Part shown: in pieces, positions 45,197 to 56,406 of the stretch
Layout of the letters: each line of letters starts with the position of its first letter
How positions within the stretch are numbered: position 1 is the stretch's first letter
Assembly (NCBI GenBank): GCA_028554645.1
Contig: JAQOOI010000012.1
Span: 248,001 to 312,000, forward strand
DNA length: 64,000 nt
From: Omphalotus guepiniiformis
Lineage: Eukaryota > Basidiomycota > Agaricomycetes > Agaricales > Omphalotaceae
Direction: 5' to 3'
Program-made: the position numbers and the translations under genes
The notes under the pieces: generated by a model
Seen by the model: the letters and a program-made list of their open reading frames with translations, nothing else
Told to the model about the DNA's origin: nothing
Database searches by the model: none

Positions 45197-47730
45197 TATG
45201 CATAGACCCCTCGAATTCGGACCTACGAGCGTGATCAGACATTAAATGAGAGAGAGAGAGATAAGCGGTCCGATAAACTACTAAATTGCCATGTACTGTA
45301 GTCTCCGAGGATCAACGACGTTTTAAGCTTACCATTAATGTTTAGTAGACCTTGTAATGTCCATTGACGCGGACGCCCAATGAAGCAGGTGCCAGTGAGT
45401 TGAGCCAACGAATCTTCTTTTCTTTCTAAACGAGCTCGAGGCTAAAGCAGACTGCAACTGACTGACTGACTTACTCAAAGTCAAGCGCTAAGCGCTAAGC
45501 TACTTGGTCGACTGGCCCATGGCAGCCGCTGCCCTCGGTAAGTGCTATGAGAATACCCTAAACTAAATACATACATACCTGCTCACATGGTGATTGAATC
45601 TGTCATCATCTGCAGTCTTCCCTTCCCTTCCCTTCCAGGATATACATACGCCAGAACACTCCGATGTCAACTATGTATGCTGAAGGGAGACGGAGACGGA
45701 TCGTATGAACCGAAAGGTGAATCAGCAAAGTTAAATGACGCACGCGGTCCGGGGGAGGGGGGGGGCAGAACTTCGGATGCGTACCCTCCCAGTTTACTCT
45801 CCAGTTTCCGCCCTCGACGAAGGGGCTCCGTCCGAAGCTTCACATGCACAGCTGATGAGGGTACGAAAAATGCCGCATGATTCGCGATTTGAGAAGACTT
45901 GAAGTAAGATCTACAGGAATCACTAATACAGTGGTATATATGAGGGTATATGTCGGGTGTCAAGGTAGAGTTCGACTTGGGCGGCCACGCGTCGAGCCAG
46001 AAGCAGGCTTGATGTAGAAAGTTATCGGATGTAAGTAGTCACCGGACGAGCGTGAACTCGTAATGAGGAGATAAGATGAGGCTGAATGTGTACAGTTTGT
46101 ATTGAAGATGACGAATATTTGACATTTGGCAGGCGAAGATACTTATTGAAGTAAGACTTGAAAAAGAGTTCTGGTTCTGTTGTCGTTATAAGTAGACATG
46201 TACTGTACACCGCAGAACATCTATTGTTCAATTCATCGCATCACTGGTTCCGTAGGAGCGTGCTAGAAGAGCATTTGAAAGGTACGTGTGGAATCCTGAA
46301 CTTGGCGAGTGGTTTGACGAGAATGGTGTGCGGTGAGTTCAAAGCGGCTCGCGATAACCAAGATACTAGATGATGGGCTTGGGCTTGGAGTAGTGGTGGT
46401 TCTGGTGGTAGACACATTGGGGGTTCATCGACCTGAACCCACCTTAGTGTTGACGTAATGGCGGGGTTCGAGGATTCAGAAGACATGAGCCGTTTTGAGG
46501 AGCGATATCTGCTACACAGTTTCAACTTTCCCGGTCCGACGAGCTTTTTAGTAGATGCCTTGTCTTCGATCCCTCTAAGTATTATTGTAAGGGCATTTGT
46601 GAGATTTTCGGAACATTGACGACAAAAATAGACTGTACTTGTGCAAGGAGACAGTGACCACGCCGATTTGCCTTGAAGAAGGATTTGGGAAGATGGTGAT
46701 TGATTGGTTCGACTGTCAATGGCAGTATGGATGGTGTATGTACTACGTCTAGTTGGAGTCGACCCGAGCCATTCCATTCCAGTTCAGACCAGTCCGGTAC
46801 GTTTGACGTACGTACGAGTCGGGACTCATCGTGATCTTGTTGAGTCGCTCAGCGCTATCCCAAGCGCTACTCGGGGCATTCGGAGAGGACATAAAGACTC
46901 GTATCGTCAAGCCTTCCGAGGTTACCTTGATAAGATTAAGCTTCAAGAATCAGAAGAGACCCCTATGCGATAGCACTGTGGCCCTCGCTACTTCACTCTC
47001 TCCGGGTATTAAATGAACGGTATAATCAGTGAGCACATCGCCAAGCACAGACGAGAACAGTCTGTACTCCTCGTTATCAGCTCGGATTTGGATTATGGAG
47101 AATCGGTTACAGATGCCATGAGAATTGAACGCTCCGATGCGTGTATATTGCGCCTGGCTTAATGAGTGGCATTCTTGGCGATGCGAACGGTCAGTATGTA
47201 CTGAAAGTGGATTCTTAGTGCGTGCTGCTTCAATTGCGGCGTTGAGAGACCGAGTACTATGTACCATGTGCTCTAGTACCCGTTCTTTTCGTGCCACTTG
47301 CATGCACAGAACTTTCCAATTGCTGGGGGCTCTCGATTCTTGTCAACTTTCGAGGGCACCATCGAGGGTAGTCGATGAGCTGAAGTTTATGCATTATGAT
47401 CAGACGACGATAGAATAAGTCTTGGAATATGAACAAACTTGAAGATATTTTGGGTCATCATCGAAGAATCAAGCAAGGTTCAATTGACACTTGCAAAGTT
47501 TGAAGCTTGAGGCCCCTCCGAAGTTCTTGGGAAACCCGGCGGCGCAAAAAATGCACCAAAAAATTTGTGAGAACTCTCCTTGAATTGTATCTTGCTGAGG
47601 GTGCTTCAACCTTGACTTCAAGTTGACATATCATTCGAGAAAGTAGTGCTGGTTAGTGAAACATTGCCAATGCCGGTTTAGTAATAGTGGCGTTAGACTT
47701 TCAGCTTTCTTCTCTGTCCATCCATCATCC

Positions 47731-50458
47731 ATGCATCGAAAACTGTCATCAAGCAGCTCGGACATCCCTCTTTCTCTCCGAGTCACCATCTTCTACGATA
47801 ACGAAAAAGCCTTACTCTTTCTCCCCGATGTATACTACAAGGCTTCCGATCAACAAATAAGGATCCTCAAGGAAGATATCAGCGCATTGAAGTTACCGCT
47901 TCCTCCCGTTGATGGTATTCAATGTTTGAGGGATGGGCAGGTTGCGTTTCAGTGGCAATCGAGTTTAAACTCTGTGTGTTATTGAATTATCTGTTTCCTG
48001 CGTGTAACTAATCAGACAGTAGACACTGTACAAGACGCTCATAAAAGTTTTGAGACCTAGTCCGAGAAGCCCTCGGGCGGAGGAATTGAAGGCGACGATG
48101 GAGAGGCTTTCAATGTGCAGATCCAGTGGTGCTACCTGCAAGTCGTCCAAACATTAGGCTGAATACTTCTTTTCTGTAGGGTGAGATTGCTTCTTAGTAG
48201 TAAGAAGGGTAACAGTCGGTGCGTCGGTCGTTTCAATTCTGATCCAACTCCAACGCCTGACTCTGAATCTCTTTTTCTTTTTCTTTTTCTGTTTCTTTTA
48301 CGTTTACTTAGGCCATGGACACTTGCCTACCATCCATATCAAGGACCTTCACCAGACCATGGCGAGACGGCAAATTATACTCGTTCATCATTTCAGAGAC
48401 GTCTATCTGAATCATCACCGGCGTCCTGGGGTCCGGCCTTGGAGCAATATGCATATACTCCCCCTCCTCCTCCGTATATCCCTCCTTCACCTACCTGGGG
48501 TTATCCAGAAAGTTATTTTAATCAACAGCAGGTGTCGACGACACCACTTTCGGCGAGGATTACAGGGGCGCCGGTAGCTTCGACCAGTGGGAGTAGTAGC
48601 GTACAGGTAATTTTACCCCCTGGTTCACTTCGACCTTCTTAAATAAACGCATACTGATGTATTTTGCGCTGCAGAGCTACGAGAATCCTACTCCAGGATC
48701 AGCGCAATACCGTCAGCCACCAACTCCATCTACGTCTACGTTCACGTTCACGCAGGATAATAATAATAGTGGTGATTGGAGGAACTCTCGGACGACTAAT
48801 GTGGTGCGTTATTCGATACAGTGTACCCTTTTCTCATATTACATTTTAACCTAATGAATAGAACGCAAGACAATCCTCGTATGATGGTTCTGCTGGTTCA
48901 ATATCAACACCAATGTCGAGGGGCATCAAACGCCCTTATTCACCTTCCTCCGCATCCGCATCCGCATCAAGCAATTCCACTTCCCGACGTCTCCCTGATT
49001 TACCACCTCCTGCTACACGTCCCCGATTATCTTTGGACATCTCAGAACCGGTACCTGCTAGCGCTACAAATACATATAGTAATACACAACTTGAACAGCG
49101 TTCAGCAGCGGAGGTCCACGCAACGCCTCCCCCGCATTCGAGCGGTGTGACAGTGACTACTAATGGGACGCGAAGGTTATCACAGTTCGCACGGAGGCCA
49201 GCCGTTTCAGACTCTCAAGCTCAACTAAGTGGAAGTGGCACGGTCGGTCAAACACCAGCACCGCGTTCGAGCGCGAGCGCGACGGGAAATGGACAATCGA
49301 GTGGAACGAGGCAGGCTGATACATCTACATCTTCCTCGACGTCGAGTAATTCCACTCCTCCAACCCGACGTGCGACTTTTCAACTTCCGAGGCCTTTCCG
49401 TCCGACTCGTCCGAAAACAAATATCGAGGAAGTGGAAGTGGATTCGGGTTTACATGCCGGTGTGAATGCACCTAATACGCAGGCTCCACCTCACTTGGGA
49501 GGTGGAGGTGGAGGTGGAGGTGTGGAGGAGAGTGCGACTGCGACTGCCCTAGTCGTTCCGATTCCGGAGCCGAGTTCGACCAACGCAAGCACGGGAATAC
49601 ACGAACAAGCCCATGCTCGAACTCCGCCTCCGCCCAAACCTCAACCACCGTCACCGTCGACCAGTTCGATAAGTGCGTCAGCTGTGTCGGTGGGACCTGG
49701 GTGGCCCACAGCTACAGGTTCAGTTCCCAAGGCGGTTCCGAAGGTCGCCGTAGGAGTAGGAGTAGGAGAGGGGTCTGCAAAGCAGAAAGAGAAAGAGAAA
49801 GAGAGGGTGGAGGTTCTTAAGAAAGAGCTTGAGAATTTGAGGGTTGGGTTAAAGGAAGCGAAAGAGCGGGAAACGAATATTCTTACAGAGTTGAGGTTGA
49901 TGGGAGCTGCAGCGGAGGCGGAAGCGGGTGCTAGTGATGACGATGAACTTGGTACGTATCCATCTCCCTCTCACTCCATGCCCTTCCTAACTATACAAAC
50001 GCCAAACGTACCCAGTCCCAAAACACCTCCTCCTCCACGCAGAGCACCAACTCCAAGACGAGAGACGACGTAGAGAAGAAGCAGAATTCGTAGTTGAAGA
50101 TGTGAGGAGGGAATGTAAAGCTCCGTTTTTGGTTCCTGCGTTGGTTGATGTTATTGAGACGTTGTCGGGGTTGACTACGAGGACGTTGAGGGTTGGGTGG
50201 GAGCAGCTGGAGCAGCAGGAGCAGGCGCAGCGGGAACGGGAATGGGAGCAGCGGGAACAGGAGCAACGGGAGCAGCGGGAACGGGAAGTGAGGAGGGAAA
50301 AGGAAGAAGATTTTGAAGAGGTTGTTGTTGATTTGGGGGTGCCTGGTGGGTCTAGTATAGCGGAAGGAGGCGGGGGATGCGGGGATGAGGGAATATGGGG
50401 TCGGAAGGATGGATGGATGCTACGCTTACTGTTTAGGATTAAGATGGGTAACTTATGA
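47731..50458 (+). CDS. Agaricomycete coiled-coil protein of unknown function (paralog B)
   Basis: Six exons: 47731-47973, 48023-48141, 48312-48606, 48675-48803, 48862-49951, 50043-50458 (763 aa). Residues 10-80 (SLRVTIFYDN ... QVAFQWQSSLNS) and TLYKTLIKVLRPSPRSP match the start of the gene at 13783-16633. The C-terminal coiled coil (VEVLKKELENLRVGLKEA, RETNILTELRLMGA, then HQLQDERRRREEAEFV) and VRRECKAPFLVPALVD match its end, including the phase-1 intron between the two coiled-coil segments. The middle 450 residues are disordered, Ser/Pro/Thr-rich, with runs of Gly and Ala-Ser and an IKRPYS basic patch. B has a Gln/Glu/Arg repeat tail (QREREWEQREQEQ) that A lacks. Function unknown; structural or scaffolding by inference. 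The 170-nt intron 48142-48311 is the least certain part of the model; its acceptor follows a long pyrimidine tract. Confidence 0.75.
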
Positions 50459-50779
50459 TTTTATTATATAGTGTACGCATAGGTATACTTCGTATCGTAT
50501 GGACAGGATAGGACTGAACTGAATACGATAATGATATTGCTGATGTGGCCGTAGAAATTTGTGATTCCAAGAAAGAACAATGCAAGGTAAACATATGAGA
50601 CCTAAAAATACAATACACTCGAGTCTGGGCAATCTATGCCTTTGTATAATACATGATACATGTAACCGGACAACAAGAAAAAAAAAACGGGTGAATGGAC
50701 GAAACACTGGGTATGTTATGATACACGATACACGATTGATTCACGATTCGAGAAACGGAATGGAATGGAATGGTTCATC

Positions 50780-52007
50780 TCAATGGCGCGCAGAAATCAG
50801 ATTTCCTAGCCCGAGCTCATGGGTATGGATATGGGTATGGGCATGGGCATGGTCAAGGTACATCGAACATTTCGGCACCGACCTAGTAGCAGAAGGCCTC
50901 ATGGAAGGGTAACAGAACATCGGAGACGACGGGGTTCTCGGCGAAGGAGAATTGGAAGAAGAAGAAGATGATGATGATGATGAAGACGACGAGACAGGAC
51001 TTGACATCTCTGAGGTGCCGAGTTCGGGTACGAACAATAACGCATGCGTCGTCGTATCGAACTCGAACTCTTCTGATAGAGGTAGGACAGATTCAGAGTC
51101 AAGAGCTGGAACTGCGAGAATTTGTATCTGATGATGATGGTAGTTTCGCTCGAATGGTGGGGTTATATGATGATGATGATGATGGTCGGGGTGCTCGCGT
51201 CGTCGTGGGGCGTCGCTATTGTAATGCTGGCGGTGTTGTTGTCGACGACCACGCAACGATGAAGGTAAAGCTGATATGGTAACGCTCGATATGATGCCAG
51301 TGTAATGATTCAGCACGTCGTCTTCTGATATGATCAATTCCCAATCTAAAACATCCAGGAATTCTCTTTCGATACGTCCTATGTCGCGTTTCCCGAAGAT
51401 ACCAGTACATCGGGCCCAGTATGAGTTGTTACATGAGGTATCGTTGAGATACTGCCAGGGGGGAGACGATCAGAATATTGTTATGAGTGAATACGGGTAC
51501 GAGGGTACATATGACACACACTTTCGACGCGACAACCAATGCACCCAGAAACACGCGTTCAAAATGCCATTCCTTCGAGTCCCGAGGAATTTTCAAGTGA
51601 TATTTGGCGCGATCGATGTAAACGAGGGATGCTAGAATCATGGGCATAGTGACGTCTTGAAGAGTAAGAAGGTTTGCTACCAAGGTGGTGAACTTGGAAC
51701 GTCGCTGCGCGTCTTTGTTCGTAGCTCGCCCTCGGCCATGAAGTGAGTAGTAACCCATGGCATATTCGACGGCTTCATATACCCTGTTCACGACGTATTC
51801 TAAGATGAAACCATGAGTAAATCGGATATTAATGACAATGCGAGTGAGTACATTACCTATAATAGGTCGGGAGACACTCGTATTAATGAGCTTCAGGAGA
51901 GCAGGGGAATGCGTAGAAGGGTCTACGAGACTAGCATGGTGCACAGCAGGACGGCCAGTAGCAGACGTTGAAGATGAAGATAAAGTCGAAGTGCTTGCTA
52001 CGTCCAT
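50780..52007 (-). CDS. Pho80/Pcl-type cyclin
   Basis: Three exons: 52007-51857, 51799-51522, 51451-50780 (366 aa). After a Ser/Thr-rich start, the cyclin box shows FTTLVANLLTLQDVTMP, ILASLVYIDRAK, FLGALVVASKYLND and the family signature WARCTGIFGKRDIGRIE, ending FLDVLDWELIISEDD. These are typical of Pcl1/Pcl2-like cyclins that activate the Pho85-type kinase in cell-cycle start, morphogenesis and nutrient signalling. The C-terminal 170 residues are low complexity: a poly-His run (HHHHHHITPP), a Ser run of about 13 residues and an Ala/Thr-His repeat. These are unlikely to be part of the cyclin fold. Introns are 57 and 70 nt. The gene is convergent with paralog B, 321 bp apart. Confidence 0.88.
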
Positions 52008-55000
52008 AGACGATCCTGGCGGTCAAATCGTACCGTCGCCATGAAAGAAACTAGTTAAATACGATACCTGTAATTCCCATGCCGGAGTGGCCACCCCCCT
52101 CTGACGTACTCCGGTCGCATGGTCACCAAAACTACACCGGCGAAATTAATCCAGACTCGAATGGGTTTGATGTTTTGACCAGTTCTGGAAGTGAAAAATG
52201 GGGTAGACCGACGTTATCCCGGTCTCGGCCCAACCCCTCCCTTTTTTGATGGTAGCTTGAATCTGACCTTGCCATTGGAATTGAATTTGGTCGTAGCCCA
52301 CAACAAAGCTGAACTGTTCCTTGATTGTCGAGTTTGGGGATTGAATTAGAGTGTACTTGACAACCCTTGATGACTCGCTTTTGGCAAGGCTGGGCCGCTA
52401 CCAAACCTTCCCAATTGTGAGTGTGGAGTCTGACTTGATGTCAACCGCAACTCAGCGCTGAGCTCTTTAACTGAGAATCGGGATAAGCGCTGATTTCATT
52501 TAGATTGTTCTCCTTTTCGACGAACCTCCATGGGCCAAGGCTGCCGCTTGGAGACGAGACGAGATAGAGTGTGTAACTTTAAGGGAACTAGTGCTTGGCC
52601 TGCTACGGAATGAGTGTCCTGTCATTTTGAGTCACATAAGGTTAAGAGCAATCTTTGGAATCGTAGTGGTAGCACTCACCATGGATACACCAAACTTAGC
52701 GTTCAACGTAGTTATGTTTCAACCGTCGGGGAGTGTTTGCAAGTGTGGATCTTCCGGGAAGACATCACGTGCTTAGCGCTCGACGCGTTGCACTCTTTTC
52801 CAGCCTGTTCCGCAGATGTTCTGATTGTACTTACTTCGGAATGCTTCTGTCAGACTTGGACTAGCGCTTTTCAGTTTAGCTCGAAGCTTTGGATTTTGAA
52901 ATCAATCTTTGGACCCGACGCTCAAGTGCTCAAATTCCTGGATCAGGGGAGTCACAAGTGTTTGCGCAACTTGAATTCAGGCGCGCTCATCTCTCCAAAC
53001 AGAGTCTAGGTAGATGAAGGTGGCTGACGTCAAATAGGAAGTCACTAACCAGCTGCGGACGGAAGATATGGCTATGGGTATTCTTCTATCTCCCTAATTT
53101 ACATCCCCGAGTCGTATCCATTGGTGCAGGCGTGATAACCTCAGCCTTTAGACGCTAAAGTGCGAGTAGACGAAAGTCTCGAAGAGGTTATTTTTGGGTC
53201 ATTCTAGGGCTCTCATAGACCACCAAGAGTAGTAGTGAGCTCGGATGCAAAGAAGCCGCAGAGGAGTACCTGACGAAGTGAGTTATATGCGTGTTCCCGT
53301 GTTCCTACTCATATACACATTTTAATTTCGCGTGGTAAAAGGAAAGTCGTGCCGTTGATAATCTCTGCATCCGATACATCCGAGTGAAGATTCTCGGGAG
53401 TTGTTCGAAGGGCTCATTAGGAGGTCTTTCAAGCTGGACTCGTGAACAGGCTGCGTCTAGGTCTTCTGTGTTGGATACAGGTTTTCCTTCTATCTTTCTG
53501 GACGACAATCATTAGTTCTCAATTGGAGCACTAGTACTGGCCCAGACAAATAGCATTCATTATATTGTCATATGACTTGCCTTAGTCTAGACTGGCTCTA
53601 ATAAAATTATTATCAGGTCGGTCGGCAACACAATTCAATAGATGGGGCATCTTCTGTCCACGATCAACAAGGAGGACGACGAAAAAGTTTATTGACTAGC
53701 ATGTTACTATCAGGTCCATCGAAATCGTTATCACTGTCAATCAGTCTTGGATACTTCGACCGCATACGAAACAGAGGCTGGTCAATGGATCAAACCGACT
53801 CGATTGCGCGACAAGTTGATGTGCTAGAAATATCTTCTACCACCCACCCGGATGCTGGACGATGAATACATGACCATTAACGTTCCACGGTAATAGCGGA
53901 TTCGTCACGCTTTCCTTCCTCCATCTTCAAATTCCAGCTATAGACGGTCTTATCTCGCACGTACGCGTCGAATTAGGTTCCTTCATCCGAGAAAACCTCT
54001 ACACCCGCAACAGTGTCGGCGTCCGTGTTACTGTTTACATAGTAATGAACGCCAAGGCACCCCCTGGCTGCGCTAGTAGAAGGTCGTTGACGGAAAACGG
54101 TCCGTGGTTCGCGAGCCCTCGTGCGGTATCTCGAATCTCCTAAGATTCTCCGCAGTGTGGAAGGACATAGAGTACGGTGACTATCATCGACCCCCCTGCT
54201 AATTATTGCTGGTGAGCATCCTCCTCTCATGTACCTGCTGACTTGTTGATCTGGCACTTTTGTTTACACAACTGAGACGGCGATACCATGCTGATCTGTG
54301 ATCATAGATATCCGGGAACGATAATACATGGTCCGACTCGAAGAAACCTTTCGGTGATATTTCATGAAAGATCATAGGACGTGGTGGTTGAACACATCAA
54401 GGTGCATGTTCACACGTACGTATCTTGAGATACTGGCGTTCACCCGCTGAAGACACCTTGTCAGTTTGATCCCGAGGATTCGTTCAGGCGTGCCATCTTG
54501 CTGAGGCTCGGATGAACCACGGGGAATTCTGTTCGATAAAGAATCGCAAACTTGGACCAGGTATAATGACCTCGAGGGCCGACTTATATGCTCCCGAAAA
54601 TGTCATCAATGTGAGTGCTCGACGTCCAATGTTCCTGATAATTGAACCATTCGTCGAAGCTTCGCGTCTCGCTTGACTCAACTCACTCATTTCTCTGGGT
54701 CGTTTGCCACAAGTTCACCGCACCAGCCACATCTGGAATTCAAGCGCTCTCTACAGATAGAACTCATCTGTTATTGCCATCTAAGCAGGTGATTACCGAA
54801 GAATACATATTGAGGTTGATACATCCGAATGACTTTTGTTTCGGTATTCTGTCGGCAACAGACATATCTTCAGAGTTGTTCCTGGGGAAATAAGATGTCA
54901 AAGCTAATCTTAGTAGTCGCTGTTTCAAACCATAAGCGTTGCCAGATGCACAATCCGCCCCAGCCTGAGGCATAAGTATGTACTACACATAACATGTCCT

Positions 55001-56406
55001 ACGTGGACCAGAGTAAACAGAGAAAATTGTTATGACCCGGCTCTGTCCAGCCGGTGTGAGTCAAGGTGAGTCTTCTATGTACTAGGCTGCGCATTATGTA
55101 TATCAGGAATGAGTCAATTTTTTCTTCAGCTGCTGTGTACAGGTACATAAGCTTGTCGGGTACCGACTGTTACTATTACCGAGTCCCCGAAATCGAATGT
55201 CCGAATACATATCAGATCTGTATCAGATTCAAGCGCTCTGTCCTGAATAGTCCTGAATGCCAAAGCGCTAACCCCGTAAAGGTCATTCGAGCTTACCACA
55301 CACCCAAGTGCCCTAGGACTAAGAAAATCGCCACTCCATATGCATTCTTGATCACATACTAGTGGTAGTGGGTCGTAACTTGCATCGCTGTGGCCCCTAC
55401 AGTGTATTCACTTCAGGTTTGACACGAAGATCGATGGGTGCCTCGGCGAGGGCTCGAACGACGAAAGAACGTTGCGTTGAAACTTTCACATCGCATTCAC
55501 TGAGATGATTGCCCATCTCCAACTGACCTTGAACATTCTGATGAGTAGATCCCGAGTTCACGTGGGAGTACTGCCTCTACACGTCTTCAGAGATATCTGA
55601 CAGAGCTGTCAGGAGACGAGTAGCCTGAGGGAGATTACAAGGAGCTGTGATGGGAGTATTATTCTTGATTACGAAGACCACTTACAATTCATGGAATTCT
55701 TCTACTTACAAAGAAACAAAAGCATTTCGTGAGGCTGATATACATCTCGCAACTATCAGTGTATCAGGAGTCGGGTGTTCATCTTACAGAAGGCCGACTC
55801 CTGGCCGACTCCTATGCCGGGCCGGATGTAAAAAAGTCGAGTGTCCCACGCACTGGCCACCGTTCTGCTCACCTCACTAGCACTCTGCTAGCACTTTCCG
55901 TCAACGTTCGTTTCATTCGATACTCGTGAAGCTCGCTGAGCTCGTTCGCATGGGTCTCGAATAATTTCTTTACACTCTCTTGGCCTTTTTTGATGGACCT
56001 GCACTGCCTGAAGTGAACTGTGAGTACCTACTTTGCGTGTTTGTCGGAGCTGTCATCGCAACAGAGATTAGAAACTGATGATAATCGCAAACTTCTAGTG
56101 TATGCACTGTGCAGGATTGGTTTAGCATCGCAGTTCCTTGGCCCTACACATGGTACATCGTATGTAACTGTTACGGGATCTCTGTATTGCGGTAGACGCC
56201 CTTCAAGTTGTCACCCGAAACTTGTATCTTGCACAGCAGGATAACATATCTCCGTTGGGGCTTTTGGAAAGAAAACGGCTGTACTAGCGGACCTACACGG
56301 ACTGGCCATTCGAGGATTTTCTGAATGTCTATATAATGAGATGAGATAGGGAGATATTCTCTCATCATATACCTCAATTTCAATTCTCAATTCAATCTTC
56401 CTCCCT
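52008..56406. other. 4.4-kb stretch without a recognisable gene
   Basis: Short ORFs on both strands (for example plus 52614-53009, 131 codons) show no domain, signal peptide or splice partner that I can support. Base composition is closer to the genes than in the 17-47 kb island, and simple repeats are fewer, so decayed genes are possible. The left end carries the cyclin promoter and the right end the P450 promoter. Confidence 0.45.
56330..56336 (+). promoter_or_regulatory. TATA box of the P450 gene
   Basis: TATATAA, 70 bp upstream of the ATG at 56407, followed by an A/C-rich leader. Good position for a fungal core promoter. Confidence 0.5.

Larger units (their letters stand above)
36609..47730. 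other. Gene-poor region, right part, repeat-rich
   Basis: 11.1 kb without a supported gene. ORFs up to 178 codons exist (for example minus strand 46241-46777; plus strand 37454-37798 and 37880-38152), but they match no family and show no consistent splice partners. A short coding-like stretch of 45 codons lies near 40677-40814. Tandem arrays are frequent in the last third (42.9-45.3 kb). The final few hundred bases should hold the promoter of paralog B. Confidence 0.5.

Noticed and set aside
44243..45261. CRISPR-like array
   Set aside because: Repeats are contiguous short tandems without spacers, and the genome is eukaryotic.
46241..46777. 178-codon minus-strand ORF in the gene-poor region
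   Set aside because: No domain, no signal peptide, no splice partner; composition is scattered and it sits among repeats. Probably chance.
16634..47730. Centromere-like region
   Set aside because: Gene-poor and repeat-rich, but no retroelement array or AT-rich core is visible, and one normal gene lies inside. Not supportable from sequence alone.
48142..48179. 38-nt intron in paralog B
   Set aside because: Too short for this genome's introns; the 170-nt intron to 48311 keeps frame and matches paralog A's exon boundary.
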